From NCBI RefSeq assembly GCF_016862455.1, contig NZ_BOMZ01000078.1:62001-126000 (forward strand): DNA of 64,000 nucleotides. The letters run 5' to 3'. The position numbers were made by a program, and so were the translations under genes. Origin of the DNA: Actinoplanes utahensis (lineage in GTDB: Bacteria; Actinomycetota; Actinomycetes; Mycobacteriales; Micromonosporaceae). Numbering within the stretch: position 1 is the stretch's first letter; each line of letters starts with the position of its first letter. Below are positions 1 to 8,493 of the stretch, one piece after another. The notes below the pieces were generated by a model that did no database searches, had not been told where the DNA came from, and was given only the letters and a program-made list of their open reading frames with translations.

Positions 1-1520
1 TGCACGTCGCCTCCGTCGGGCTGCCCGACGGCTACCACGGTCTCGACGACCTGACCGCCGAACGTTTCCGGCCCAACCCGTTCGGGCCCGCGCCGGGCAC
101 CCGCCTCTACAACACCGGTGACGTCGTCCGGCGCCTGCCGGACGGCACCCTCGACTACATCGGCCGGCACGACTTCCAGGTGAAGGTGCGGGGTTTCCGC
201 GTCGACGTGCGCCAGGTCGAGCAGGTGATGGGCGACGTCGAGGGCATCCGGGCCCGCGCGGTCGTCGGGCACGGCGACCGGCTGACCGCCTACTACACCA
301 GCGGGTCCCAGCACGCCGTGCCGGTGGCGGAGCTGCGCGCGTTCCTGCAAAACAGGCTCCCCGCGTACATGGTTCCGGACACGTTCGTCCGGCTCGACGC
401 GATGCCGCAACTGCCGAACGGCAAACTCAACCGCCGCGCGCTGATCGAGGCGCGGGGCGAGGCGCAGCAGAGTGACGCGTACGAGCCTCCGGTGAGCGCC
501 ACCGAGCGCACCCTCGCGGGCATCTGGGGACTGGTCGTCAACGTGCCCGCCGCCCGGGTCGGCCGCCGGACGCACTTCTTCGAGATCGGCGGCCACTCGC
601 TCGCCGCGATGCGCGTCCTGGCCCGGATCAAGGACACGTTCCGGGTCGAGCTTGGTCTCGCGCAGCTGTTCGACGCGCCCCGGCTGGACTCCCTCGCCGC
701 CATGATCGACCAAGGGATCGGCGCCGGGCAGGCCCCCGCCGCGCGGACCTCCAAGCCGCCGGCCGGCTCCGGGCTGCTCCACGACAAGGTGGTGCTGGTC
801 ACCGGCGGCAGCCGCGGCATCGGCCTGGCCACCGCACTGCTGCTCGCCGAGCAGGGAGCCACGGTGGCGATCAACTACCGGGACAGCGAGGCACAGGCCC
901 GCAGCGCCAAGGAGATGATCGAAGCCGCCGGTGGGACCGCCGAGATCTTCGGGGCCGACGTGACCCGCGCCGAGGACGTCGCCGCCATGGTGACGGCCGT
1001 CCACGATCGCTTCGAGCGCATCGACGTGCTGGTGGCGAACGCGCACATGCACTTCCGCCACCGGCCCTTCCTCGAATACGAGTGGGCCGACCTCGACCGC
1101 AAGGTCACCGACGAGCTCAAGGCCGTCTTCCATCCGTGCCAGGCCGTCGCCCCGGAGATGATCAGGCGCCGCGCCGGCAGCATCATCGCGATCTCCAGCA
1201 CCCTCTCCAAGCGCAGCAACGAGGGGTTCCTCGCGCAGAGCACCGCCAAGGCCGCGGTCGACGCCTTCGTGCGCTCCGTCGCCACCGAACTGGGCCCGCA
1301 CGGCATCCGGGCCAACACGGTCGCGCCCGGGCTCACCCTGACCGACGCGGCGATGCCGATGGCGCCCCACGTCAAGGAGTCGATCGCGGCCGGCAGCCCG
1401 ATGCGCCGCAACGGGCTCCCCGAAGACATGGCCGGCGCCGTGATCTTCCTGGCCAGTGACCTGTCCCGCTTCATGACCGGCACGTACCTGCCGGTCGACG
1501 GCGGCTTCACCACGTTGTAG
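1..1520 (+). CDS. NRPS C-terminal part: adenylation (end) - carrier protein - SDR domain (5' partial)
   Basis: The open frame runs in from before base 1 (codons from base 3), so the GTG at 180 is internal. The 505 visible residues begin in the C-terminal adenylation subdomain: YNTGD (A7-like, about residue 37), GRHDFQVKVRG (A8) and LPNGKLNRRAL (A10, with the catalytic Lys). A peptidyl carrier follows, with FFEIGGHSL and the phosphopantetheine Ser at residue 199 (bases 597-599). From about residue 260 there is a complete short-chain dehydrogenase fold with the cofactor motif TGGSRGIG. The expected catalytic triad keeps Ser399 and Lys416, but the Tyr four residues before the Lys is Gln412 (bases 1236-1238). 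The protein probably activates and tethers an amino or aryl acid; whether the terminal domain still reduces anything is doubtful. The adjacent aminodeoxychorismate synthase genes suggest a chorismate-derived building block. Confidence 0.88.
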   Translation, partial: HVASVGLPDGYHGLDDLTAERFRPNPFGPAPGTRLYNTGDVVRRLPDGTLDYIGRHDFQVKVRGFRVDVRQVEQVMGDVEGIRARAVVGHGDRLTAYYTSGSQHAVPVAELRAFLQNRLPAYMVPDTFVRLDAMPQLPNGKLNRRALIEARGEAQQSDAYEPPVSATERTLAGIWGLVVNVPAARVGRRTHFFEIGGHSLAAMRVLARIKDTFRVELGLAQLFDAPRLDSLAAMIDQGIGAGQAPAARTSKPPAGSGLLHDKVVLVTGGSRGIGLATALLLAEQGATVAINYRDSEAQARSAKEMIEAAGGTAEIFGADVTRAEDVAAMVTAVHDRFERIDVLVANAHMHFRHRPFLEYEWADLDRKVTDELKAVFHPCQAVAPEMIRRRAGSIIAISSTLSKRSNEGFLAQSTAKAAVDAFVRSVATELGPHGIRANTVAPGLTLTDAAMPMAPHVKESIAAGSPMRRNGLPEDMAGAVIFLASDLSRFMTGTYLPVDGGFTTL

Positions 1521-1531
1521 GGATCACCCAC

Positions 1532-2122
1532 ATGCGTCCCACGCTCCTCGTCATCGACAACTACGACTCCTTCACCTTCAACCTCGTGCAGATGTTCCGG
1601 AACCACCCCCTCGAGATCGAGGTGGTCCGCGCCGACGAGATCACCGTGGACGACGTCACCCACCGGCGGCCCGACTACGTCCTGGTGAGCCCCGGCCCCC
1701 GCAGCCCGCGCGAGGCCGGGATCTCCACCGAACTCGTCCGCCGCCACCACGGCACCGTCCCGATCCTCGGCGTCTGCCTGGGCATGCAGTGCATCAACGA
1801 GGCGTTCGGCGGCCGTACGGTGCCCGCGCCCCTGCCGATGCACGGCAGGACGAGCGCCGTGCATCACGACGGGTCGGGCCTGTTCGCCGGCGTTCCCGAA
1901 CCGGTCACCGTGGCCCGCTACCACTCGCTCGCCACGGCGGGCATCAGCGCCGAACTCCGGGTCAACGCACGTTCCGCCGACGGCGTGCCGATGGGCGTCC
2001 AGCACGTCCGCCACCCGCTGTTCGGCGTCCAGTTCCACCCGGAGAGCTTCCTCACCGAGCACGGGTTCACGATGATCGAGAACTTCCTGGGCGCCGGCCC
2101 GCTGAAAGGAGCGCTGAAGTGA
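1532..2122 (+). CDS. pabA: glutamine amidotransferase subunit of aminodeoxychorismate synthase
   Basis: This 196-residue class I glutamine amidotransferase of the TrpG/PabA family supplies ammonia from glutamine to the chorismate-binding subunit encoded next. The nucleophile elbow GVCLGMQ holds Cys82, and the FHPESF motif holds His169 and Glu171; the N-terminal DNYDSFT motif is typical. It starts 11 bases after the NRPS stop, and its stop overlaps the GTG start of the next gene, so the three genes are probably one transcript. TrpG and PabA cannot be told apart from this subunit alone. The PIKGT motif in the partner favours PabA. Confidence 0.9.
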   Translation: MRPTLLVIDNYDSFTFNLVQMFRNHPLEIEVVRADEITVDDVTHRRPDYVLVSPGPRSPREAGISTELVRRHHGTVPILGVCLGMQCINEAFGGRTVPAPLPMHGRTSAVHHDGSGLFAGVPEPVTVARYHSLATAGISAELRVNARSADGVPMGVQHVRHPLFGVQFHPESFLTEHGFTMIENFLGAGPLKGALK

Positions 2123-3627
2123 CCGCCGACCCGCTGACGTCACTGCGGAAGGTGACCGGGGTGCACGCCGAGCCCATCGCGCTGGCGGAGCCGTTCGCCG
2201 AGGTCGCGCGCCGCTTCGCGCACCTGCCCGGCACCGTCGCCCTGATGAGCGGGGGAACGGCCGACTGCGCGCGGTTCCACATCCTCGCCGTCCACCCGTG
2301 GCTCTCGCTCAGCGGAGGGCTTATCCAAACCACGATCACCGACGGGGACCGGCGGATCGAGGTGGACGACGACCCGTTCACCACCTTGCAGCGGCTGCTG
2401 CGCCACTGCGCGCTGCCGGCGCCGGCCGCACCGCTCCCGCTGTCCAGCGGACTGCTCGGCTATCTCGCGTACGACCTGAAGGACTGCCTGGAACGGCTCC
2501 CCGCGACCAGCGCCGACGACCTCGGGCTGCCGTTGATGCACCTCGTCGCCCCGACCGTCATCCTGATCCAGGACCGGGTCTCCGCGGCCACGACACTCCT
2601 GGTGATGCGGGTGGACGGCGACGACGTCCCGGTGCACCGGCACGTGGCCCGTTTCAAGGAGGCGCTCGCCGCCCCTCCCGCGCCCCATGGGCTCGCCGAC
2701 CCGCCCTCGCCCCGTCAGGGGGAGCCGGAGACGGCAGGTCGCTGTGTGTCCGGGTTCTCCCGGGACGAATACCTCGCGGCCGTCGAAGCGATCCGCAAGT
2801 ACATCGTCGAGGGCGACGTCTACCAGGTGAACATGTCGCAACGCTTCCAGACGCCGTTCACGGGTGACCCGTTCGACTGCTTCGCCGCCATGTTCGCGGA
2901 GAACCCGGCGCCCTTCTTCGCCTACGTCAACGCGGGCGACCACCAGATCGTCTCGACCTCTCCGGAGCGCTTCCTCGAGCTCCGCAACGGCACGGCCGAG
3001 ACGCGGCCGATCAAGGGCACCCGGCCCCGGGGCCGGACCCCGGCCGAGGACGAGGCCCTCCGCACCGAGCTGCGGGAGAGCGCCAAGGAGGACGCCGAGC
3101 TGTCGATGATCGTCGACCTGCTCCGCAACGACATCGGCAAGGTGTGCCGTCCCGGATCGGTACGCGTACGCGAACACAAACGCCTCGAGAGCTACCGCAA
3201 CGTCCATCACCTCGTGTCCACCGTGACGGGCGAACTCGACCCGGAGACGGACGCCGTCGACCTGCTCCGGGCCACCTTCCCCGGCGGCTCCATCACCGGC
3301 TGCCCGAAGATCCGGGCGATGGAGATCATCGACGAGCTGGAGCCGGTCCGGCGGCACGTCTACACCGGCAGCATCGGCTACCTCGGGTTCGACGGCACGA
3401 TGGACCTCTCCATCGCGATCCGGACGGCGACGTTCACCGGCGGCCGGGCCGTCTTCTCCGTGGGCGGCGGCATCGTCTACGACTCCGACGCCGCCAGCGA
3501 GTACGACGAGACCCTGCACAAGGGGCAGACCCTCCAGCGGCGCCTCACCACCGGGCGAGAGCCCGCCGCACCGTCCGCAGGCCGGTCGGACCGCCCGGCC
3601 GGAGGAGACCGCCGGGAGGAACCGTGA
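2119..3627 (+). CDS. pabB: aminodeoxychorismate synthase component I
   Basis: This 502-residue chorismate-utilising enzyme converts chorismate and ammonia to 4-amino-4-deoxychorismate. The start is the GTG of a GTGA overlap with pabA, which implies translational coupling. The C-terminal catalytic half carries EGDVYQVNMSQRF, PIKGT (Lys299), GGSITGCPK and YTGSIGY. In this superfamily the Lys of PIKGT marks aminodeoxychorismate synthases; anthranilate synthases have Ala there. Because it follows an NRPS gene and precedes an exporter, it is more likely to feed a specialised metabolite (a p-aminobenzoate or p-aminophenylalanine type unit) than folate. No aminodeoxychorismate lyase is visible in the window. 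Confidence 0.87.
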   Translation: MTADPLTSLRKVTGVHAEPIALAEPFAEVARRFAHLPGTVALMSGGTADCARFHILAVHPWLSLSGGLIQTTITDGDRRIEVDDDPFTTLQRLLRHCALPAPAAPLPLSSGLLGYLAYDLKDCLERLPATSADDLGLPLMHLVAPTVILIQDRVSAATTLLVMRVDGDDVPVHRHVARFKEALAAPPAPHGLADPPSPRQGEPETAGRCVSGFSRDEYLAAVEAIRKYIVEGDVYQVNMSQRFQTPFTGDPFDCFAAMFAENPAPFFAYVNAGDHQIVSTSPERFLELRNGTAETRPIKGTRPRGRTPAEDEALRTELRESAKEDAELSMIVDLLRNDIGKVCRPGSVRVREHKRLESYRNVHHLVSTVTGELDPETDAVDLLRATFPGGSITGCPKIRAMEIIDELEPVRRHVYTGSIGYLGFDGTMDLSIAIRTATFTGGRAVFSVGGGIVYDSDAASEYDETLHKGQTLQRRLTTGREPAAPSAGRSDRPAGGDRREEP

Positions 3628-3654
3628 GACCGCCGGCTCCTTCCTGAACCGGGA

Positions 3655-3683
3655 CCGCACGCCGGCCGCCCCGACCGGCGCGG
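3655..3683. terminator. weak hairpin between convergent pabB and MFS genes
   Basis: CGCCGG (3660-3665) pairs with CCGGCG (3675-3680), and three further G:C pairs form across a 2-nt bulge. There is no T-tract. It lies in the 56-bp gap between convergent genes, so it may act in both directions. Confidence 0.35.
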
Positions 3684-5099
3684 TCAGCCGACCCGATCGC
3701 TGACCACCGCCCGGGCGCGCCCGGGCCGGACCAGCGTGAGCCACACCGCGACGGCAGTGATCAGGCAGAGCGCGGCGTTGACGGCGATCGCGGTGCGCAG
3801 CGTGGCCGCGTCACCGGCGGCGGCGCCGAGCACCGCCGACATCACCGGGATGCCGAGGGTGATGCCGATCTGCTGACTCATGGTCGCCAAACCGGCGGCG
3901 AGCCCCTGCTCGCCGTCGGGCAGCCCCGACGTGGCGGTCACCATGAACCCGACGATGGCGACCAGGTTGGCGACGCCGCCGACGAACGTGGCGATCAGCA
4001 ACAGCGGCAACCCGTCCCGCGACGCGCCGAGCAGCATCAGCAGCAGGGTCGCCGCCGCCTGGACGGTGAGGCCGAGCGCCACGGCCCGCGCCGGATCACC
4101 GAGCCGGGCGATCAACCTCGGGCCGAGCACACCGCCGAGGACGGTGCCGAGCCCGAGGACCGCGAACGACAGGCCCGCCGCCAGCGGCGAGAGACCGAAG
4201 ACCTCCTGCAGGTAGATAGTGAGCACGAAGACGAGCGAGGTCTCGGTCGCGAACGCGAGGACACCGGCCAGATTGCCCCAGGCCACGGTGCGCCGACGCA
4301 GAATCCGTACCGGCACCAGCGGCGCGGCGACCCGGCTCTCGATCAGCAGGAACGCCGCCAGCAGCACCGCCCCGGCCAGCAGACCGCCCCAGGCGCGCCA
4401 GTCGGCCCACGCGTGCTCCCCGGCGCTGGTGAGGCCGAAGACCACCGCGAGCAGGCCGGCCGTGACGGTGACCGCGCCCGGCACGTCCAGCCGGGGACGC
4501 CGGGCCGGACGGCTCTCCGCCAGCACCAGCGGAGCCACCGCCAGCACCCCCACCGCGACCGCCACGTTGACGAAGAACGCCCACCGCCAGGTCAACAGGT
4601 CGGTGAGGAGCCCACCGAGGATCGCGCCGGTGGTGAAACCGGCGGCCATCAGCGCGCCGTTGAGGCCGAGCGCCCGCTCACGCCGCGGCCCGTCCGGGAA
4701 CGAGGTGGTCAGCAGCGCGAGCGCGGCCGGGGTGACCGCCGCCGTCGCCAGCCCCTGCGCCACCCGGGCCGCGACCAGCACCACCGGATCCGCGGCCAGT
4801 CCACCGGCCAGCGACGACACCCCGAGCAGCGCGACTCCGGCGAGGAACACCCGGCGCCGCCCGGCGATGTCGGCGACCCGGCCGAACAGCAGCGTGAAAC
4901 CGGCCGCGCACAACGCGAACGAGGTGGCGATCCACTGCAGGCCGGACAACGCGAACCCGACCTCGGCGCCGATCACCGGCAGGGCCACGTTCAGGATGGA
5001 GAAGTCGACGGCCAGGGTGAAACTCGCGGTCAGCAGCACCGCGAGGACGAGCCGCTCCCGGCCGCGGACCGCGGCCGGCGCTGTGGGTGTGGTTGTCAT
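3684..5099 (-). CDS. MFS drug exporter, 14-helix DHA2 type
   Basis: A 471-residue integral membrane protein with about 14 hydrophobic segments. It has the DHA2-family helix-1 motif (LDFSILNVALP-like, here VDFSILNVALPVIG) and a GRVADIAGRRRVF loop between helices 2 and 3. These are proton-antiport exporters of antibiotics and dyes. The ATG at 5099 is preferred: the longer reading frame would translate through the 30-bp tandem repeat. It is divergent from an XRE regulator and convergent with pabB, so it probably exports the product of the upstream cluster or gives self-resistance (inference). Confidence 0.88.
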   Translation of the reverse strand: MTTTPTAPAAVRGRERLVLAVLLTASFTLAVDFSILNVALPVIGAEVGFALSGLQWIATSFALCAAGFTLLFGRVADIAGRRRVFLAGVALLGVSSLAGGLAADPVVLVAARVAQGLATAAVTPAALALLTTSFPDGPRRERALGLNGALMAAGFTTGAILGGLLTDLLTWRWAFFVNVAVAVGVLAVAPLVLAESRPARRPRLDVPGAVTVTAGLLAVVFGLTSAGEHAWADWRAWGGLLAGAVLLAAFLLIESRVAAPLVPVRILRRRTVAWGNLAGVLAFATETSLVFVLTIYLQEVFGLSPLAAGLSFAVLGLGTVLGGVLGPRLIARLGDPARAVALGLTVQAAATLLLMLLGASRDGLPLLLIATFVGGVANLVAIVGFMVTATSGLPDGEQGLAAGLATMSQQIGITLGIPVMSAVLGAAAGDAATLRTAIAVNAALCLITAVAVWLTLVRPGRARAVVSDRVG

Positions 5100-5132
5100 G
5101 CGATGACCGTGGACCGCCGCGGCGGGCGCAAC

Positions 5133-5192
5133 CATACCCCTGGCCAGAGTGGTACCAGCAGGCATACCCCTGGCCAGAGTGGTACCAGCAGG
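5133..5192. repeat. perfect 30-bp tandem duplication in a divergent promoter; candidate operator
   Basis: Bases 5133-5162 and 5163-5192 are identical. Each unit contains two 8-bp palindromes, CTGGCCAG and TGGTACCA. The pair lies between the MFS start (5099) and the regulator start (5231). Its 30-bp period is close to three helical turns, so two dimers could bind the same face. It may be the XRE regulator's operator (inference). Confidence 0.6.
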
Positions 5193-5230
5193 GGCAGGCA
5201 ACTTCGGCGGAGCGCGGGCAGGATGGGGGA

Positions 5231-6097
5231 ATGCGCAACGAGTTGGCGGACTTCCTCCGGACCCGGCGGGCCCGGTTACGGCCCGAGGACATCGGCTTGA
5301 TCTCGTACGGTTCTCGTCGCGTCCCCGGCCTGCGGCGTGAGGAGCTCGCCCGGCTGGCCGGCGTCAGCCCGATCTATTACACCCGCCTGGAGCAGGGGCA
5401 GAGCACCAACGCCTCGGAGTCGGTGATCGAAGCCATCGCCCGGGCGCTGGCCCTGACCGACGACGAGCGCGCCTACCTGCACGAGCTGGCCCGCCCCCGC
5501 CCGGCGAAACGACGGCGGCCACCCCGGCCGGACACGGCGCGGCCCGGCATCGAGCGGCTGATCACCGCGATGCGGGACGTGCCGGCGCTCGTGCTCGGCC
5601 GCCACAGCGAGGTCCTGGCCTGGAACGAGCTCGGTCATCTGCTGTTCGCCGGCCACTGCGACCGGGCGGCGCCGAGCCGGCCGGCCGACCGTCCCAACCT
5701 GATCCGGATGCTGTTCCTCGACCCGCACACCCGCGAGCTGTACCGGCGCTGGGACGAGGAGGCCGGCCGGGCCGTGGCGTCGCTGCGGGTGACGGCGGGG
5801 CGCCATGCCGACGATCCGGCCCTCACCGCCCTGGTCGGCGAGCTGGTGGTGAAGAGCCCGGAGTTCGCGGCGTTCTGGGCCGAGCACCCGGTGCGGGTGT
5901 GCGGCGCCGGCGTCAAGTACCTGCACCATCCGGTCGTCGGTGACCTCGACCTCGACTACGAGGCCCTTCACCTGCCGGACGACGACGGGCAGCGGCTACT
6001 GACCTACACCCCGGCGCCCGGACCCGCCCACGAGGCCGCTCTCGCGCTGCTGCGGTCCGATGTCAGCGCCCGGACGACCGGGCACGCGGCGTCGTGA
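5231..6097 (+). CDS. XRE-family regulator with MmyB-like ligand-binding domain
   Basis: A 288-residue regulator. An N-terminal helix-turn-helix (about residues 10-70, with RREELARLAGVS and YYTRLEQG) is followed by a C-terminal domain of the MmyB/MLTR ligand-binding type (about residues 105-275, with VLGRHSEVLAWN and the FLDP, HP.VG and YE.L patterns). The ATG at 5231 follows a purine-rich GGATGGGGGA. It is transcribed away from the MFS exporter gene and probably controls it, with the 30-bp tandem repeat as the likely target. Members of this family commonly repress neighbouring transporters or oxidoreductases in response to small ligands. Confidence 0.85.
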   Translation: MRNELADFLRTRRARLRPEDIGLISYGSRRVPGLRREELARLAGVSPIYYTRLEQGQSTNASESVIEAIARALALTDDERAYLHELARPRPAKRRRPPRPDTARPGIERLITAMRDVPALVLGRHSEVLAWNELGHLLFAGHCDRAAPSRPADRPNLIRMLFLDPHTRELYRRWDEEAGRAVASLRVTAGRHADDPALTALVGELVVKSPEFAAFWAEHPVRVCGAGVKYLHHPVVGDLDLDYEALHLPDDDGQRLLTYTPAPGPAHEAALALLRSDVSARTTGHAAS

Positions 6098-6161
6098 CCC
6101 GGCGCCCGTCCGGCGCGACGACGGGCCCACGCCGCCGAATGCCCGTCCGTGGCGAGGCGGT

Positions 6162-7343
6162 TCAGCGGCCGGCCCTGAGCGGGGCCCGGCGGTCGGGGAC
6201 GGCGGCCAGCACCGATCCGACGAGCTCGATGGCGCGGGAGAATGTGATCAGCCGGTCCAGCATCGACTCGGTGACCACGGTGTCCCGGCCGATCAGGACC
6301 AGCCCGTTCACCGCCACCACGTCTTCGAGGAGCCGCATGCCGACCTCGAGTTCGACCACCCGTACGGTCCGGATCGTGTCCGACGCCGCCCGGACGCCCT
6401 TGAGCCGTCGCAGCGCCCCGAGCACGTGCGGGGCCTGATCGTCGCGCTCCTCGCACGCACGGATCGCCTCGGCGGCGCTGACTCCCCGGCCGGCGAGCGT
6501 CTCGAACCCGATGGCCGTACGGATCACCGCGATCGCGTCCTGTACCAGCGCCGACCGGTCGCCCGGCCCGCCGCTCAGCCCGTCCAGGATCTCCCGTACG
6601 TCGCGCAGCTCCGGGATGTCGCCGAGCAGCCGCAGCCCGATCTTCGGCATGTCGTCGACAGCCGCCTGGTCCTCCGCGCTCAGCGGCAGCCCCCGTTCCA
6701 GCCGTGACAGCACGTCAGCCGGCACCGCCACCGCGCCCAGCTGCGACGCCATCGCCGCCGCTTCGATCTCCCACAGCCCGCCGAGTTCCAGCTGGGCACA
6801 CAGCTTGCCGACGAGCGCGCTGATCCGCCCGGCCCGCTGATATGCCGACGGGTTCGACAGTTCCAGCACCCCGAACATGGCCCGCACGCTGGTGCGCAGT
6901 GTCCGGTCGAGCCGCTGCAGATCCTCGACGGCCTCGCCGTTCTGGCGTACCGAGTCACGGATCGCCGCCCGCAACGTCTCGGTGTCCGCGGGTTTGACCA
7001 GGTAACGGTAGACGCCGCCGGAGTTGATCGCGGCGACCGCGGTGGCCACGTCGCCGTACCCGGTGTGCAGGATCCGCGTGGTCGACGGATGCTCCATCTG
7101 CACCCGCCGCAGCAGCTCGATCCCGTTCATCCCGGGCATCCGCATGTCACTGACCACCACGGCCGCCGGGCCGTGCTCACCGAGCAGCGCCAGCGCCCGG
7201 TCGCCGCCGGTGGCGGTCAGCAGCCGGTAGTCCCGCCCCAGCTGCAGGCGCAGCGCCTCCAGCACCTGTTCCTCGTCGTCCACGGCCACCACCAGGGGTT
7301 TCCCGCTGTCGACGGCCTCCGCCTGGTACAGCTCGATCCGCAT
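6162..7343 (-). CDS. response regulator with degenerate HD-type output domain
   Basis: A 393-residue protein beginning with a receiver domain (about residues 15-130). The acidic pair is Asp22/Asp23, the phosphoacceptor is Asp66 in VVSDMRMPG, Thr94 lies in HTG and Lys117 in VKP. The rest is alpha-helical and resembles the HD/HD-GYP output domains of RpfG-type regulators. However, I see neither the paired His-Asp metal motif nor the GYP loop, so cyclic-di-GMP hydrolysis is unlikely. The ATG at 7343 is chosen because the upstream extension has poor protein character. No sensor kinase is adjacent. It is convergent with the XRE regulator. Confidence 0.75.
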   Translation of the reverse strand: MRIELYQAEAVDSGKPLVVAVDDEEQVLEALRLQLGRDYRLLTATGGDRALALLGEHGPAAVVVSDMRMPGMNGIELLRRVQMEHPSTTRILHTGYGDVATAVAAINSGGVYRYLVKPADTETLRAAIRDSVRQNGEAVEDLQRLDRTLRTSVRAMFGVLELSNPSAYQRAGRISALVGKLCAQLELGGLWEIEAAAMASQLGAVAVPADVLSRLERGLPLSAEDQAAVDDMPKIGLRLLGDIPELRDVREILDGLSGGPGDRSALVQDAIAVIRTAIGFETLAGRGVSAAEAIRACEERDDQAPHVLGALRRLKGVRAASDTIRTVRVVELEVGMRLLEDVVAVNGLVLIGRDTVVTESMLDRLITFSRAIELVGSVLAAVPDRRAPLRAGR

Positions 7344-7615
7344 GCCCCGACCTATCGCCCAGCAGCACGGCAGCCTGAAGAAGTCTCGACCGCCGATCCC
7401 TGCTCCGAAGCCGGCAGTGTCTGGACATGCCGGTGAGGGACTGCCGACCGAGCGTTCGGTGGACGGGCGAAAGCACGCAGCTCGGTCGATCCACTGCCTA
7501 TCTATATCCCAGCTAGGAGATCCGTTCGGGTGTGCAAGGAGATCGGCTGCCATCCGTTCTGACTGGTGTGGCCGCGTGCCACCAGGGGTGTAATGGCAAG
7601 GAAGGAGGGGTGGCA

Positions 7616-8239
7616 TTGGAGATGATCGAGCGGCTGGTTTCCCGGACGGATGCCGCCTATCAGCGGTGGTCGGCGGTAGTCGACGACGATGTCGATGCCA
7701 CCGCCGACGGTGGACTACTCGTGTTCTGCCGGGAATCCCTGCTGGAACGCAACACGACCTACGAAGTCGGCGAGTGGCTCCCGGGTCATCTCATGATCGC
7801 CCAAGAAGGCGATCGGGGATATCTTCTCAGGTGCGACGGCGACGGCGGCCCGGTGTTCTCGGTCGACTTGGGTGGTCTCGGCTCTGCTGACCCTGAGATC
7901 GTCGCTCCCGCGTTCGAGGCGTGGCAGCGTTCCGGTTTCGCCCTGCCGCCCGATCCAGAGCCGGACTTGCCGACAATCGCCGACGTCTACATAGACGAGA
8001 TTCCGGTCGATGGAGTTGCGCTGCTGATGCGCGCCCGGAAGATGCTGGGTGCGGATTGGCGGGTCGTGGATCTGAAGAGCATGCTCACTACCCAGCCGTT
8101 CCTGGCAGCGACATCAGGTCGTCTGTGCAAGCTTCAGCATGCCCTGGAATCCGTTCCTGAGCTCCGGCAGCACTTGTTCTACGCCGCTGATGACGGCCTG
8201 CAGCCGGTATGGGCGACCGAGAGCCCGGAAACCCGATGA
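7616..8239 (+). CDS. SMI1/KNR4 (SUKH)-like protein
   Basis: About 207 residues with the look of the SUKH superfamily. An early acidic segment is followed by a LLVFCRESLLERNTTYEV strand and later by GDRGYLLRCDG, a pattern found in SMI1/KNR4 proteins. Many of these are immunity proteins against contact-dependent or secreted toxins. The TTG at 7616 lies 7 nt after a strong AGGAGG (7603-7608); the ATG at 7622 and GTG at 7610 are less well spaced. No toxin gene is next to it, so it may be an orphan immunity protein. Base composition is slightly less GC-rich than its neighbours, which would suit transfer. Confidence 0.6.
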   Translation: MEMIERLVSRTDAAYQRWSAVVDDDVDATADGGLLVFCRESLLERNTTYEVGEWLPGHLMIAQEGDRGYLLRCDGDGGPVFSVDLGGLGSADPEIVAPAFEAWQRSGFALPPDPEPDLPTIADVYIDEIPVDGVALLMRARKMLGADWRVVDLKSMLTTQPFLAATSGRLCKLQHALESVPELRQHLFYAADDGLQPVWATESPETR

Positions 8240-8251
8240 GGTGACCCCGCC

Positions 8252-8493
8252 TCAGTATCGATGGTCGTCGCCCCTTGACACCCCGGCGGAAGATCCGTTT
8301 CCGGGTTCTATGAGAGATCGTCGGTCGTAGTGGTTGGTCATGGCGCCGGCTTGATGCCGACGTCGGAAGATGGACCAGGCAATGACGTCGGCGACGCGTC
8401 GGACGGGTTCGATGACGAGGGCGTGAAACAGCCGGCGCAGTTCGTCGGCGGTCAGCTTCACCGGTGGATCGTGCTTCTTGCGGTCATCGCCTC
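8252..8493 (-). pseudogene. C-terminal remnant of a transposase
   Basis: Read on the minus strand, this frame gives KKHDPP followed by a helix and then IAWSIFRRRHQAGA and NHY. This is the typical basic C-terminus of IS4/IS701-type actinobacterial transposases. The open frame has no catalytic DDE region: upstream it runs straight into the 3' end of the CGCGCP-motif gene, so only the last 75-80 residues survive. GTG 8461 could start a short peptide, but a dead fragment is more likely. It marks a past insertion in the 7.6-10.6 kb accessory stretch. Confidence 0.55.

Noticed and set aside
1..1520. Independent SDR gene starting at GTG 180
   Set aside because: The adenylation motifs continue in frame upstream of 180, so this codon is internal to a longer NRPS.
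2140..3744. Long minus-strand open frame opposite pabB
   Set aside because: It is Arg/Gly/Asp-rich antisense of a clear PabB; high GC content makes long shadow frames here.
5133..5192. Attachment site of an integrated element
   Set aside because: The two copies are adjacent with nothing between them, and no integrase or tRNA gene is nearby.
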